From positions 1-64,000 of the forward strand of contig NW_023503327.1 of NCBI RefSeq assembly GCF_014529535.1: DNA of 64,000 bases, in the 5' to 3' direction. How positions within the stretch are numbered: the first letter of the stretch is position 1; each line of letters opens with the position of its first letter. Source of the stretch: Bradysia coprophila (Eukaryota > Arthropoda > Insecta > Diptera > Sciaridae). This document shows, piece by piece, positions 1 through 9,400 of the stretch. The translations under genes and the position numbers were made by a program. The notes under the pieces are model-generated. The model was not told the origin of the DNA, did not search any database, and saw only the letters and a list, made by a program, of their open reading frames with translations.

Positions 1-685
1 TTAAAGGCAATTGTTAATTTCTTGCAGGATCTGTTAGATTCTCTGAGGTAGATAGGTTAGATAACAGCACTTCCACCATAACATCCAACGTCAGCGATGT
101 TTAGACATTTGTACTGGCAACTGGCTACAGTTTTTTATCAACTAAACCAATACTCTCTCTAGCATCCAAACTCTCTCAAAAATTCGACTTAGGGGGGAAA
201 ATAAGTTTGAGAAACGCTGATTTTTAATATGGCTTAAAAACAACAACAACAACACGAGCGAACAAAGTAGCAGTGATTCATAAACGTATCTACCACCTTA
301 ATAATTGTAGTTTTGTTGCTAGGGAGAGTATTGACTAAACTATCCCTTTCATATAAACAAAATGACTAATACGTCGCCAATATTGTTGATGTGATCGACA
401 TATCGGTTAGCCGAACCAACAATATTTAAACGGGTCTGAACTACTTCTAACCCATCAGGTTAATTCTGAGCTGATTGTTTTGTAGCTGAGCCGAGTCCTT
501 GAATAAAGAAGCAAAAGGGTGAAAGCTACAATAGTTTCTCATCCTATTTCGACCACTTCGCCTGGAGGGCGTGGAGGGAATGTTCTTTGCTCTGCTGCAA
601 GAAAAACTATTTCAACAACCTGTAATACCACGAAGTAAGGGAAGTAGTGGAAATGAAAAGTCTTTCGGAAGTACTAAGCTAAAAA
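1..685. other. gene-free left flank
   Basis: No convincing open reading frame or repeat is visible here. On the minus strand an AATAAA hexamer lies at 686-691, about 125 bp past the stop codon of the next gene, so sequence from about 690 to 816 is probably that gene's 3' UTR. Confidence 0.4.
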
Positions 686-816
686 TTTATTTGCATGTTT
701 TTGAAAAATCAGCACGTAAGAGAAGGGTGAAAACTCACAAATCTATTTGAGGTTCTCCATCAAAAATTAAACTTAAAAATAAGAAAAAAAACAATGATTG
801 ACAAACCGAACGCCAA

Positions 817-2257
817 TTAATCGCATTCGTTTACCATAGAATCTCCTTCCGGAGGATTATCATTTATACCCGAATCATCATTGTTATCATCATCTTTAAC
901 ATCGACCAAACTAACGTCTTGTTCTACTATTACACACGAATTGGAACGGTCACTTTCTTTGATTTCTGTTCCAACAGTTTCGTTGATCTCAACATTTTCC
1001 GTCGCTTCGATCTCTTGACGCGATGGCTGCACAATGTTGTCGGACACTGGCGGATTGTTGGTCTCACCTGACGGAATCCTATGTTCAACAATGTGCAACA
1101 CCGGTTGGATATTATTTTCGAACGGAATGATCGGATCTTGCTTAGGCAAAGGTGTGATCGTTGGTTGGACCTGTGGGACCTTGGATTGTTTCTCAACTTT
1201 AACGCTTTTAGCGTCAAATAAAAACACCTTCGGAACAACACCCTTTTCAGTCTTAAAATTCACTTTGCCAACAGAATCGGCTTCGTTCTTGTTAGCATGT
1301 CTTCGATGCGGTCGCCGGTGCTTCGACTGTTGGTTCTTAAAACCGTCACCGCTCGCACGATGTTCCCATCTGATTCGCTTGAATAAAGTGAACCAATAGC
1401 GAGCCCGATTGACCCATGCCTTTTCATACGAGACGCTATGTATGTATCTGATGTCGTCGATAATGGCCGGAATAACCACAGACTGCAATTGGTTGAACAG
1501 TTGATTCATGCGGTTGGATCGATAAGAAGACTCGTCTTCAAGGAATCGCATTCGATTGTACATTCCATTTCGATTAGTTATGTTGATCTCATTGTACGAG
1601 AATGGTATGCACTGCGTGCGTTGAATTTTTCGCAGAAAGACCAATTCGTTTCTCGTGTCAACAAAATAGTTCAGACTGGATTCCAATTCGAGAGTCAGGT
1701 CTAGGGCAGTGGAAAAATTCCAATTGTAAACGTATCGAATGTCGATGTCTGACAGATGTCGTCGAAGGTCATTGAAGTTGACAACTCTGTGGAAAGTCAA
1801 AATACTTAACTGGATGCAACCAGACATGCCTTATACGCTGTCGATCATACCTAGGTTCCGATTGTCGCAAGGAATTTATGTAAACTTCGTGTTTGAAGTT
1901 CATTTGACGTCCTTTATCGTAATAGGCTGAAGGTAGAACGTCATTCAAGCCGGAACTGTAATTCCTCATGGATGAAATTACATTCCTATCGTCTGATCGA
2001 CTCGGTTCCACATATTGACTGTTATAGTATCGTTGTGGTCGGCTATAAACTACTGCATTTTGAACGCCACCAGAAGCAACAACGGGTGCAACCGATGAAG
2101 TAACATAGTTGTATGGAACAGCCGAGTATAGTCGCTGACTCACTTGAGCGTTATCACACTCTTGTTTGAACGGATTGTAATCGTACCGTTCTAATGGAAT
2201 TCTTTTTCTATCGCCTTCAAGGCTATCGGAAGATTTACGTTTTCGATATCCACTCAT
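817..2257 (-). CDS. two-exon gene, protein of unknown function (458 aa)
   Basis: Two overlapping minus-strand frames join cleanly when a 64-bp intron (1787-1850, GT donor after CCTAG, CAG acceptor) is removed. Exon 1 is 1851-2257 and exon 2 is 817-1786; the junction is phase 2 and keeps the frame, giving 458 aa. The start is the first ATG of the upstream frame (MSGYRKRKSSDS). The protein begins with basic clusters resembling a nuclear localisation signal (RKRK, DRKR), followed by a Tyr/Ser/Arg-rich stretch. The middle is Trp- and Arg-rich (WFTLFKRIRWEHR). A strongly basic segment (KHRRPHRRH, near residue 290) follows, and the tail is acidic and low-complexity (DVKDDDNNDD). I recognise no domain. 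Composition would fit a nuclear protein, but that is inference. An AATAAA lies downstream at 686-691. The reading of one spliced gene is well supported by the intron; the function is unknown. Confidence 0.65.
1787..1850 (-). other. 64-bp phase-2 intron of the unknown gene
   Basis: On the minus strand the intron starts GTATGATCG and ends TTTCCACAG. Removing it joins ...RQSEP to R-VVNFNDLRRH, with the Arg codon split AG|A, and fuses two frames that otherwise overlap out of phase at 1769-1827. Confidence 0.7.
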
Positions 2258-2359
2258 CTTTTAAATGAAATTAAAATCGTTTGGGCTTAAAAATCTTTTC
2301 TTTTTCTAAAAAAAAATCTGCAAAAATTCTCTCGAATATAAAATTTGACACGACGTAAG

Positions 2360-2569
2360 CTATAACGGTTGCTTTTGTTTAATTTTTTCTTTGTTCTTTT
2401 TAAGTGGTTCTGTTTGAGCCGGTACAGTGGTTTGATGTTTGAAATTTGTCCGTGGGTTTGACTGCGTTATTTTATTTGGGAACTTTACTGTGCAAACAAT
2501 TCTCCTATTGGGGAAAGATGGGTCATGATGTCCCTCTTTTATTTTGTCCACAGTCAAAACTCTTTTCAT
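2360..2569 (-). CDS. possible small ORF, 69 aa, unrecognised
   Basis: A minus-strand ATG frame lies about 100 bp upstream of the two-exon gene. It is basic and Lys-rich at its C terminus (KKNKEKIKQKQPL). It has no recognisable domain, signal peptide or membrane segment. It could be an upstream ORF in the leader of the neighbouring gene, a small independent gene, or chance. Confidence 0.15.
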   Translation of the reverse strand: MKRVLTVDKIKEGHHDPSFPNRRIVCTVKFPNKITQSNPRTNFKHQTTVPAQTEPLKKNKEKIKQKQPL

Positions 2570-2702
2570 TTAAGTTGGTAAATTGGAACCGCTTGACTTA
2601 AACAAATTATACCTAGACTGCTATTTCGTACGATAAAATGTGTCCCCAACATCAGTTTACCTAAATATACAGTGGTTAAGGAGAGCGATTTTTGACCACT
2701 TT

Positions 2703-4060
2703 GTTAGCCCCGTACGAAGTACGAAGGGGCTTATAGGATTACGATGCCGTGTGATTTAAGGTCTTTTGGTGATATTTATGGCAAAATAAACGATGGAAAT
2801 GTAAATGACACGGCAAATGATAGGTATTGTCAATACCAATCCAGGAAAAAAAAGTTTTTTAAAATCGGGTGAGTGGACCGTGAGTTAGGGCCCTAGAAGT
2901 GAAAAGCTACTAGGGCCCTATGTGTATTTTACATAGAACTCAAGTAAATTTCATCCGTTTTTCGTAATTTTTGTTTCATTTGAAAGATAATCGAACACCG
3001 AATAGAATGTTGTTGAAAAAAAATTAAATTTGGGTCCTCGGACTAAGGCCGCTACTAGGGCCCTATGTGTATTTTACATATAACTCGAGCAAATTTCATC
3101 CGTTTTTCGTAATTTTTGTTTCATTTGGAAGGTAATCAAAGGCCGAATAGAATGTTGTTGAAAAAAAATTAAATTTGGGTCCTCGGACTAAGGCCGCTAC
3201 TAGGGCCCTATGCGTATTTTACATACAACTCGAGTAAATTTCATCCGTTTTTCGTAATTTTTGTTTCATTTGAAAGATAATCGAACACCGAATAGAATGT
3301 TGTTGAAAAAAAAAAAAATAAATTTGGGTCCTTGGACTAAGGCCGCTACTAGGGCCCTATGTGTATTTTACATATAACTCGAGCAAATTTCATCCGTTTT
3401 TCGTAATTTTTGTTTCATTTGGAAGGTAATCAAAGGCCGAATAGAATGTTGTTGAAAAAAAATTAAATTTGGGTCCTCGGACTAAGGCCGCTACTAGGGC
3501 CCTATGTGTATTTTACATATAACTCGAGCAAATTTCATCCGTTTTTCGTAATTTTTGTTTCATTTGAAAGATAATCGAACACCGAATAGAATGTTGTTGA
3601 AAAAATAAAAATAAATTTGGGTCCTTGGACTAAGGCCGCTACTAGGGCCCTATGTGTATTTTACATATAACTCGAGCAAATTTCATCCGTTTTTCGTATT
3701 TTTTGTTTCATTTGGAAGGTAATCAAAGGCCGAATAGAATGTAGTTGAAAAAAAAATTTGGATCCTCGGACTGAGGCTGATACTAGGCCCTATGTGTATT
3801 TATACTCAATAAATTAAAATTTTAGGGCTATTTGAAATTTTTGTTTTATTTGAAAGGAACGTCGTACGGGGCTTCGTAATTGCGCTATGCGCAATTTCTA
3901 AGATGTACACATTACATAATAATTTTACTTTAACTACTTTAACCGGCGCATAGGCTTACGGTCAAAGTAGGGTGACAGACGCACTAGGGTCACGTACGCA
4001 ATAGATGTACGGGTTTGTACGGGGCTCAGTCGCAGCAAACGCTCCGACTATTCTGATGGC
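2703..4060 (+). mobile_element. satellite-bearing repeat element, copy 1
   Basis: The left end is TTAGCCCCGTACGAAGTAC and the right end contains TACGGGGCTCAGTCGCAGC. The same ends and internal landmarks (the inverted TTGCGCTATGCGCAA, and a 145-bp array) recur in reverse orientation at 42433-43855. It encodes nothing. It could be a non-autonomous transposon that has expanded an internal satellite. The exact termini are uncertain because it lies inside another element here. Confidence 0.55.
2900..3800 (+). repeat. 145-bp tandem satellite, six units in A/B alternation
   Basis: The landmark GCTACTAGGGCCCTATG recurs at 2906, 3051, 3196, 3345, 3490 and 3638, giving spacings of 145, 145, 149, 145 and 148 bp, with a decayed seventh start near 3777. 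Units alternate between type A (GAAAGATAATCGAACACCG) and type B (GGAAGGTAATCAAAGGCCG) in the order A-B-A-B-A-B. This is a higher-order repeat of about 293 bp, so the array grew by copying dimers. Confidence 0.85.
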
Positions 4061-4216
4061 TCGTTTAAACTGGTCTCGGGTCACACGTCAAAATGAGAGA
4101 AATCACATACAAATTTAAACTGGGCTCAACTCTCGATTTCTTTTTTCATTGATGAATATTTGACAGCTGACCCCGAGACTGGTTTTAACTGGTTTTCGCT
4201 CTCCTTAAACACTGTA

Positions 4217-4345
4217 TAGGGTACTGTAACTGGACAAATTACAAAACAAATTTTGACACTGTAAAAATGTGTAAAAAATTTCACACAAAATAGTACTCTA
4301 TTTGGCAGCTGCTGTCATTTGAAGCATTTTTGCTTGAAGTGCTTG
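4217..4345. mobile_element. family A miniature element, truncated copy
   Basis: It matches the intact family A elements at 18710-18870 and 39416-39575 through GGTACTG, GACACTGTAAAAA, TACTCTATTTGGCAGCTG and the terminal TTTTTGCTTGAAGTGC. The left TIR is missing because the copy abuts the family D element at 4214. Confidence 0.6.
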
Positions 4346-4679
4346 AAGATACACATTTTGTTCGATTAAGTAATAAATGTGTTGTCGCTTTATTCAATTT
4401 CGCCCCTGTATCGATATAGAAATCTTCTGAAGCAAGTAATCTAAAGATTTCTTCTCTCCGGAAGCCTTCTTCATCATCTCTCCTCAACTTACGAGAAACG
4501 CTTCCGTTTCGGGGCCACAGCTACCCAAACTTTCTAGCTATTGGTTTAAACAAGTGGTTCTCTTTCAGACCGATATAATGATTATGCTTCCTACGCTCCG
4601 CTTGATCAGCGACAGCTCCAGCCTTAGTCGACGAAATAGACAAATAAGACTGAGCTAAAGTATCTCGAACTGTCACGTC

Positions 4680-4881
4680 CACGGCAGAGTAAAATAAACC
4701 AGGCAGGAGCGGTTCATTTTCGAAACGTCAAATAAGGGACCTAATACACTGGATGAAAATGAACTCAAATGAACACTGACATAAATTGAAAAATTTTGTT
4801 CGCAAAAAATATAGGGCTACTAGATTATTCAGGTCCCCAGTCAAATCAGCGCTCCTGCCTGGTTAACTTTACTCTGTCGTG
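4680..4881. mobile_element. 202-bp hAT-like miniature element with 8-bp TSD
   Basis: The ends are CACGGCAGAGTAAA and TTTACTCTGTCGTG. The TIR continues imperfectly through CCAGGCAGGAGCG / CGCTCCTGCCTGG. The target duplication is GTCACGTC at 4672-4679 and 4882-4889. The CA...TG ends and 8-bp duplication are typical of hAT non-autonomous elements. Confidence 0.75.
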
Positions 4882-4984
4882 GTCACGTCCCATACCAGTG
4901 ACTTTGTTCACTTAAGAGGGCAAATACATACTACCAAAAATTTCATATTTCATGTTGGAACGACACATTTTACGTAATTTTGTT

Positions 4985-5165
4985 TGAGAAGTACGAGTTC
5001 CTGACGAAATATCGAGTGGTCGACGCTTCTTCATCAGAACGTCATCGCTTTCTCGCCATTTCTTGATTTTTTGTTAAATAAGGAACTTCTTGAAGAAGAG
5101 GTGAGTTCATGAAGAAGTTTCGACCAATCGTTTCTTCGTGAGAGCTTCGTGATCGAGTTCGTGAT
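4985..5165. repeat. decayed GTTTCTTC/GAAGAAG repeat tract
   Basis: The tract contains scattered degenerate motifs (CTTCTTCATCAG, GAACTTCTTGAAGAAG, GTTTCTTCGTGAG). They resemble the tandem units in the termini of the foldback element at 58731-60592, so this may be a relic of the same family. Confidence 0.35.
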
Positions 5166-5230
5166 GGATTTTCATTGGTTAAAAAACGAGATAGACGATT
5201 TTCACCAATTCACGGCGCCCTCCAACGACC

Positions 5231-5773
5231 CAAGGTTCTGAAAGAACAGGTTAAGAAAACTCTGAGTTGATCACGAAGGCGGTGACACACAATTGAGTTA
5301 CAAACAATTTTTTTTTAAATTTTTTATCGATGGAGAACCTAATTATAAGACACTTTGTCTCGTATCATATGCCAAAAAAAGTTAAAACTTTTTTTATAAA
5401 TCATTTTGAAAGTCACTGAAAACACGAAAATTCGAATCGAAATACAAAAATTTTTGATGACATACTGTATTTCTATTCGAATTTTCGTGTTTTTAGTGAC
5501 TTTCAAAATGATTTATAAAAAAAGTTTTAACTTTTTTTGGCATATGATACGAGACAAAGTGTCTTATAATTAGGTTCTCCATCGATAAAAAAAAAAAAAA
5601 AATTGTTTGTAACTCAATTGCGTTAACGGCTTTATATGTGGAACTTAACAAAATGGAACTTAACAAAAACAAAATTCTGAATTTTCGAAAAGTTGATTTC
5701 TCACACTATCTGTTTATAAAATTTGGTGTCACCCGCCTTCGTGGTTGTCTTAACCTGTCCTTTCAGAACTTTA
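5231..5773. mobile_element. 543-bp foldback element with long palindrome
   Basis: The outer TIRs (5231-5260 and about 5745-5773) carry GGTTCTGAAAG / CTTTCAGAAC and AACAGGTTAAG / CTTAACCTGTC, plus CACGAAGGCGG / CCGCCTTCGTG. Inside lies a near-perfect palindrome at about 5287-5625, with arms of about 155 bp and a short central spacer. The flanks CAACGACC and CTACGACC match at 7 of 8 bases, consistent with an 8-bp TSD. It has no coding capacity; transcribed, it would form a long hairpin. Confidence 0.75.
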
Positions 5774-5834
5774 CTACGACCAACGTTTTTGTTGTAAACG
5801 GTGAATAAACGGAGTGGCTATAAGTATGGTTTGC

Positions 5835-5939
5835 ACTCAACAAAAAGTACTCCGTGAGAGAGCAATCTGTCAAGTAAACAATGCAAAAATTGGAAAAAAT
5901 TCAATTGTCTCTCTCACACAGAGTACTTTTTGGTAAGTG
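5835..5939. mobile_element. family B miniature element, copy 1
   Basis: The TIRs contain CAAAAAGTACTCCGTGAGAG and CTCACACAGAGTACTTTTTG around an AT-rich core. Other copies lie at about 8693-8780 and 45027-45129. The element ends about 525 bp before the Atg4b start codon. Confidence 0.65.
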
Positions 5940-6466
5940 GAAATCAAGCCTTCAGCATAATCCAAATTTCACTTCGAAATTTCATATTAGTGTGCGTAAC
6001 TCGGTCCGTAAAAGCATGTCGTGCGCTGGTGAAATTTTTAATTCTTTAGGAGAATTTAAAGAAATTTAAAACTGACAACCGAAAATGTATTTTAACGGCA
6101 GCTCGATCGTATTCATCGATTTGGGTGTGCGCCGCTTGTGGAATGTCTGAACTGTCAATTTTTTATGTAAAAAAGAAATCTGCTCTTTCAACAACATTTC
6201 GCTGTTTTGTTTCTTATACCTACGAACAAAACATCACTTATTTTCTAATAACACTTTCGATTACCGTAGCAAGGACATTGCTAAGGACGTTTGTGCTGAC
6301 AATTACAAGTGAATGTGTAGTGTAAACAATTAATTAAGTGAATCGTCTATACAGAGCAAATTAATAAATAATCGAGAGATTTCAATCAAACATAATTGAT
6401 TTAACGTGAGTGAATAATCAATCTCTTTATGTTGCACACGTACTGTTACGACACACGATCGCAAAA

Positions 6467-9400
6467 ATGAGCTATGATGTGCTACTCACACGGCCAGGTC
6501 CTGGTCGTTTTACATTCAATCCGAACGCATCATCGGTACAAAAAGACAGCAGCCAAGCGCAACACCAGCAACAGCCAAAAGATGGACAACCAAACACAAA
6601 CATATCTCCCAAACGGGAGTCGGGCACACCAGCCCGAAAGATATCATCGTCACGTTTTATGGCAGCCTTTTCACAATTCTACGGTAATGAAGATGTCGAG
6701 GACGTGGACAGCCCTGGCAATACTCGAGCACAACAAGTACAAAAAACCGGCGATGAATCATTTCCCGAAATTAAGGGACGGGTCGAATCTAAACTGATGT
6801 CAATGTGGCATAATGTCAAATACGGTGAGTGTGTCACGGAATTCGTCATCTGGCGTCTCGACGATCGGAAAATATGAATGCGAAAAATACGGTTTTATCT
6901 CCCGTTTCAGGATGGGGTGGTAAAATGAGACAGAATTTTTCCAAAGAACAGCCCGTTTGGCTGTTGGGTCGATGCTATCATCGAAAATTCTCGCCAGTTT
7001 CATCGATGGAAAATTCCGTCGAATTAACAAATTCTGCCGACAATAAATCAACAGATCAGCATCATAATCAAATACATCAGCACTATGATGTGCAGGAGTT
7101 ATACGACGTTCAAGAATACGGAACCGATGCGATTGAAGGAGAAATAGCGGAATGTCAATGGGAAGAAGGTTGTTTCGTTATTCATATTCAATTAAACGTT
7201 TTCATTAAATAAACGATTCTCACTGCGCTGAACAATAAAATTTATTAAAATTTTCTCGACCTCTGTCATGCAGGCATCGAAGGTTTCAAACGGGATTTTT
7301 GCAGTCGGCTGTGGATGACGTATCGTCGTGAATTTCCCATACTGAACGGATCGAACTACACATCGGACTGCGGCTGGGGCTGTATGATCCGCAGCGGTCA
7401 AATGATGCTGGCCGAAGCGCTGATTCGACACTTTCTCAGCCGAAGCTGGCGCTGGGATGCCGAATCGCAAATACACATAACGCATGACGACAATATGCAT
7501 CGGAAAATCATTCGCTGGTTCGGTGACAGTTCCTCCAAAAACAGTCCGTTCTCCATACACACGCTGGTGAATTTGGGCGAAGAGAGTGGTAAACGGGCGG
7601 GCGATTGGTATGGACCGTCGTCCGTGTCACATCTATTGAGGTTTGTGTTTGGCAAAACTTAATTAGATTGCAGAATTGGAATTAGGATTGGATGGGAAAT
7701 AGGGAAAGCATTTTTTTCATATTTTCTTGAATTTCCCTTGATTTTTCTCATTTTTTGAAAAAAAAAAAATTGGGAAAATTCTGGAAAATTTAAAGAAAAT
7801 TCTGGAAAATTTAAATAAAATTCTGGAAAATTTACAGAAATTTGGGAAAATGTTTTCCCAAAAATAGTCTGTTGTTTGAAATGAGCGCTGGAACATTCTG
7901 ACCATTAAAAACGAAACGGACAACCGTTACAATATGAATTTGACCAGTTTCGCATTCGAATCGGTGCTCAGAAATTCTAAAATCATTTTCTACATCATTA
8001 GATGCACATCGAATCCGATTGTGATTGTGGAATGGAAAAATCAAAAATAATTGAACCCGAAACCGTAATTGGTTCCGAGTGGAATTTGGAACAAATTTAT
8101 CGTTAAATTCACTAAACAAATTCATGTGGCGATTGTACATTGTATAATCAGTGATAACACACTCACACACACACACACTCTGTTTGAGTTCAAACATAAA
8201 ATAGTTTATCGCCTTATTACAATCGAATGGTTCTAATCCAATGCAAACAAATTTTTTATTTTTTTATTTCTTCTAAATAAAAATTTTCTTGTTCGTTATC
8301 TTTTTGCTAATTGGCGTCTATTTTCAGGCAAGCTGTTAAATTGGCCTCGCAAGAGAATGCCGATTTCGATGATGTCAATGTTTATGTTGCGCAAGATTGT
8401 ACTGGTTCGTATTTATTTATTTATTTTCATTTTTTAATATTTGCCATTTATTCTCCCAAAGACGACGAGTTAGATAAGGACTTATGTCGGCACAGATTTA
8501 TTTCGTACCCGCCGCAACAGAGTGGACCATAAATGTTCCCATTTTCTGTGATAATTTGAAGAATTTCTTCAGTTTTTCGTTTAAAACGGGAATGCAACCG
8601 GTAATCAAAAACCGGTTAAAAACCGGTAATGGCTATTACCGTTTCCCGGTAAATAAAATTTTGATAACCGGTTTTACCTCAGGACATAATTCTCCGTGTG
8701 AGAGACAAAATAGAATTTTTTAAATTTTTACTTTGTTTATTTGACATTTCTCTCTCTCACGGAGTACTTTTTGTTGAGTGGAATGGAAACTTAACCATAG
8801 TATCGAAAATAGGCAAATTTAAATTGCAAAAATACTCAAGATTATATTTTACTCAAATGAAATAATAATGCGTGATATCGATAGAGTCAATCCCAGGCGT
8901 CCCACTTGTCCGAAATGTCCGAAATTTTACACATTTGTCCGAAATTGTCCGAAATGTCCGAAATATTCTTCAAGACCTGACCAGAATTAAATATATAAAC
9001 TTATAAAAGTCTCATTTTCAAAAAAATTGCCTGCGGCGCGCTTCACAGAATTTTTAATTGAACTTTCAGTCTATCAATACTTTGTCCCTAAATTTTTATT
9101 CACTTGACTGTAAGTCATATGGGTCTTTATGGCAGAAAATACCGGAAAATGTGTATAGGTACCGCGATCACTATAATTGAAAATTATGTGGAAATATGAC
9201 GTTAAATGTGTAATATATTTTTAACTTGAGTAAATCTAAATCGATTTTCAAAAACGTTTTGTTCGAAGAAGAACTGAATTCCTCAGGTCAAGTTTTTAAA
9301 TGGGCGTTATCAGCTCAATGGTCTGGGAGTAGTTCTCGAAAAACCGATATGCTCATTGTTTATTTTCCTATGGAACACGATAACTAACTCAGATAATTTT

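Larger units (their letters stand above)
2670..4214. mobile_element. family D TIR element carrying the satellite element
   Basis: The terminal inverted repeats (TIRs) read CAGTGGTTAAGGAGAGCGA on the left and TCGCTCTCCTTAAACACTG on the right. Both ends abut TATA, giving a TA or TATA target duplication. A relative lies at 44964-45408 with the same ends and subterminal sequence. The satellite-bearing segment 2703-4060 sits inside this copy, just within the left TIR. No protein is encoded. Confidence 0.55.
2605..4995. mobile_element. family C miniature element, split by later insertions
   Basis: The left part (about 2605-2669) matches the left half, and the right part (about 4905-4990) the right half, of the two intact family C elements at 32588-32834 and 42066-42311. 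Shared landmarks are ATTATACCTAGA, GTCCCAACAT and, on the right, TTTCATGTTGGAAC and ATTTTACGTAATTTTG. About 2.2 kb of younger insertions separates the halves. The copy is diverged. Confidence 0.55.

Noticed and set aside
2900-3800. Regularly spaced repeats resembling a CRISPR array
   Set aside because: The 145-bp units are contiguous with no unique spacers, the genome is eukaryotic, and there are no cas genes.
4281-4487. 68-aa minus-strand frame ending DSSCQIEYYFV
   Set aside because: Its end is family A miniature-element sequence; similar peptides recur at 18709-18978 and 47360-47638 only because the element repeats.
5881-6069. 62-aa frame starting in a family B element
   Set aside because: It begins inside the miniature element and continues into unremarkable sequence; no protein features.
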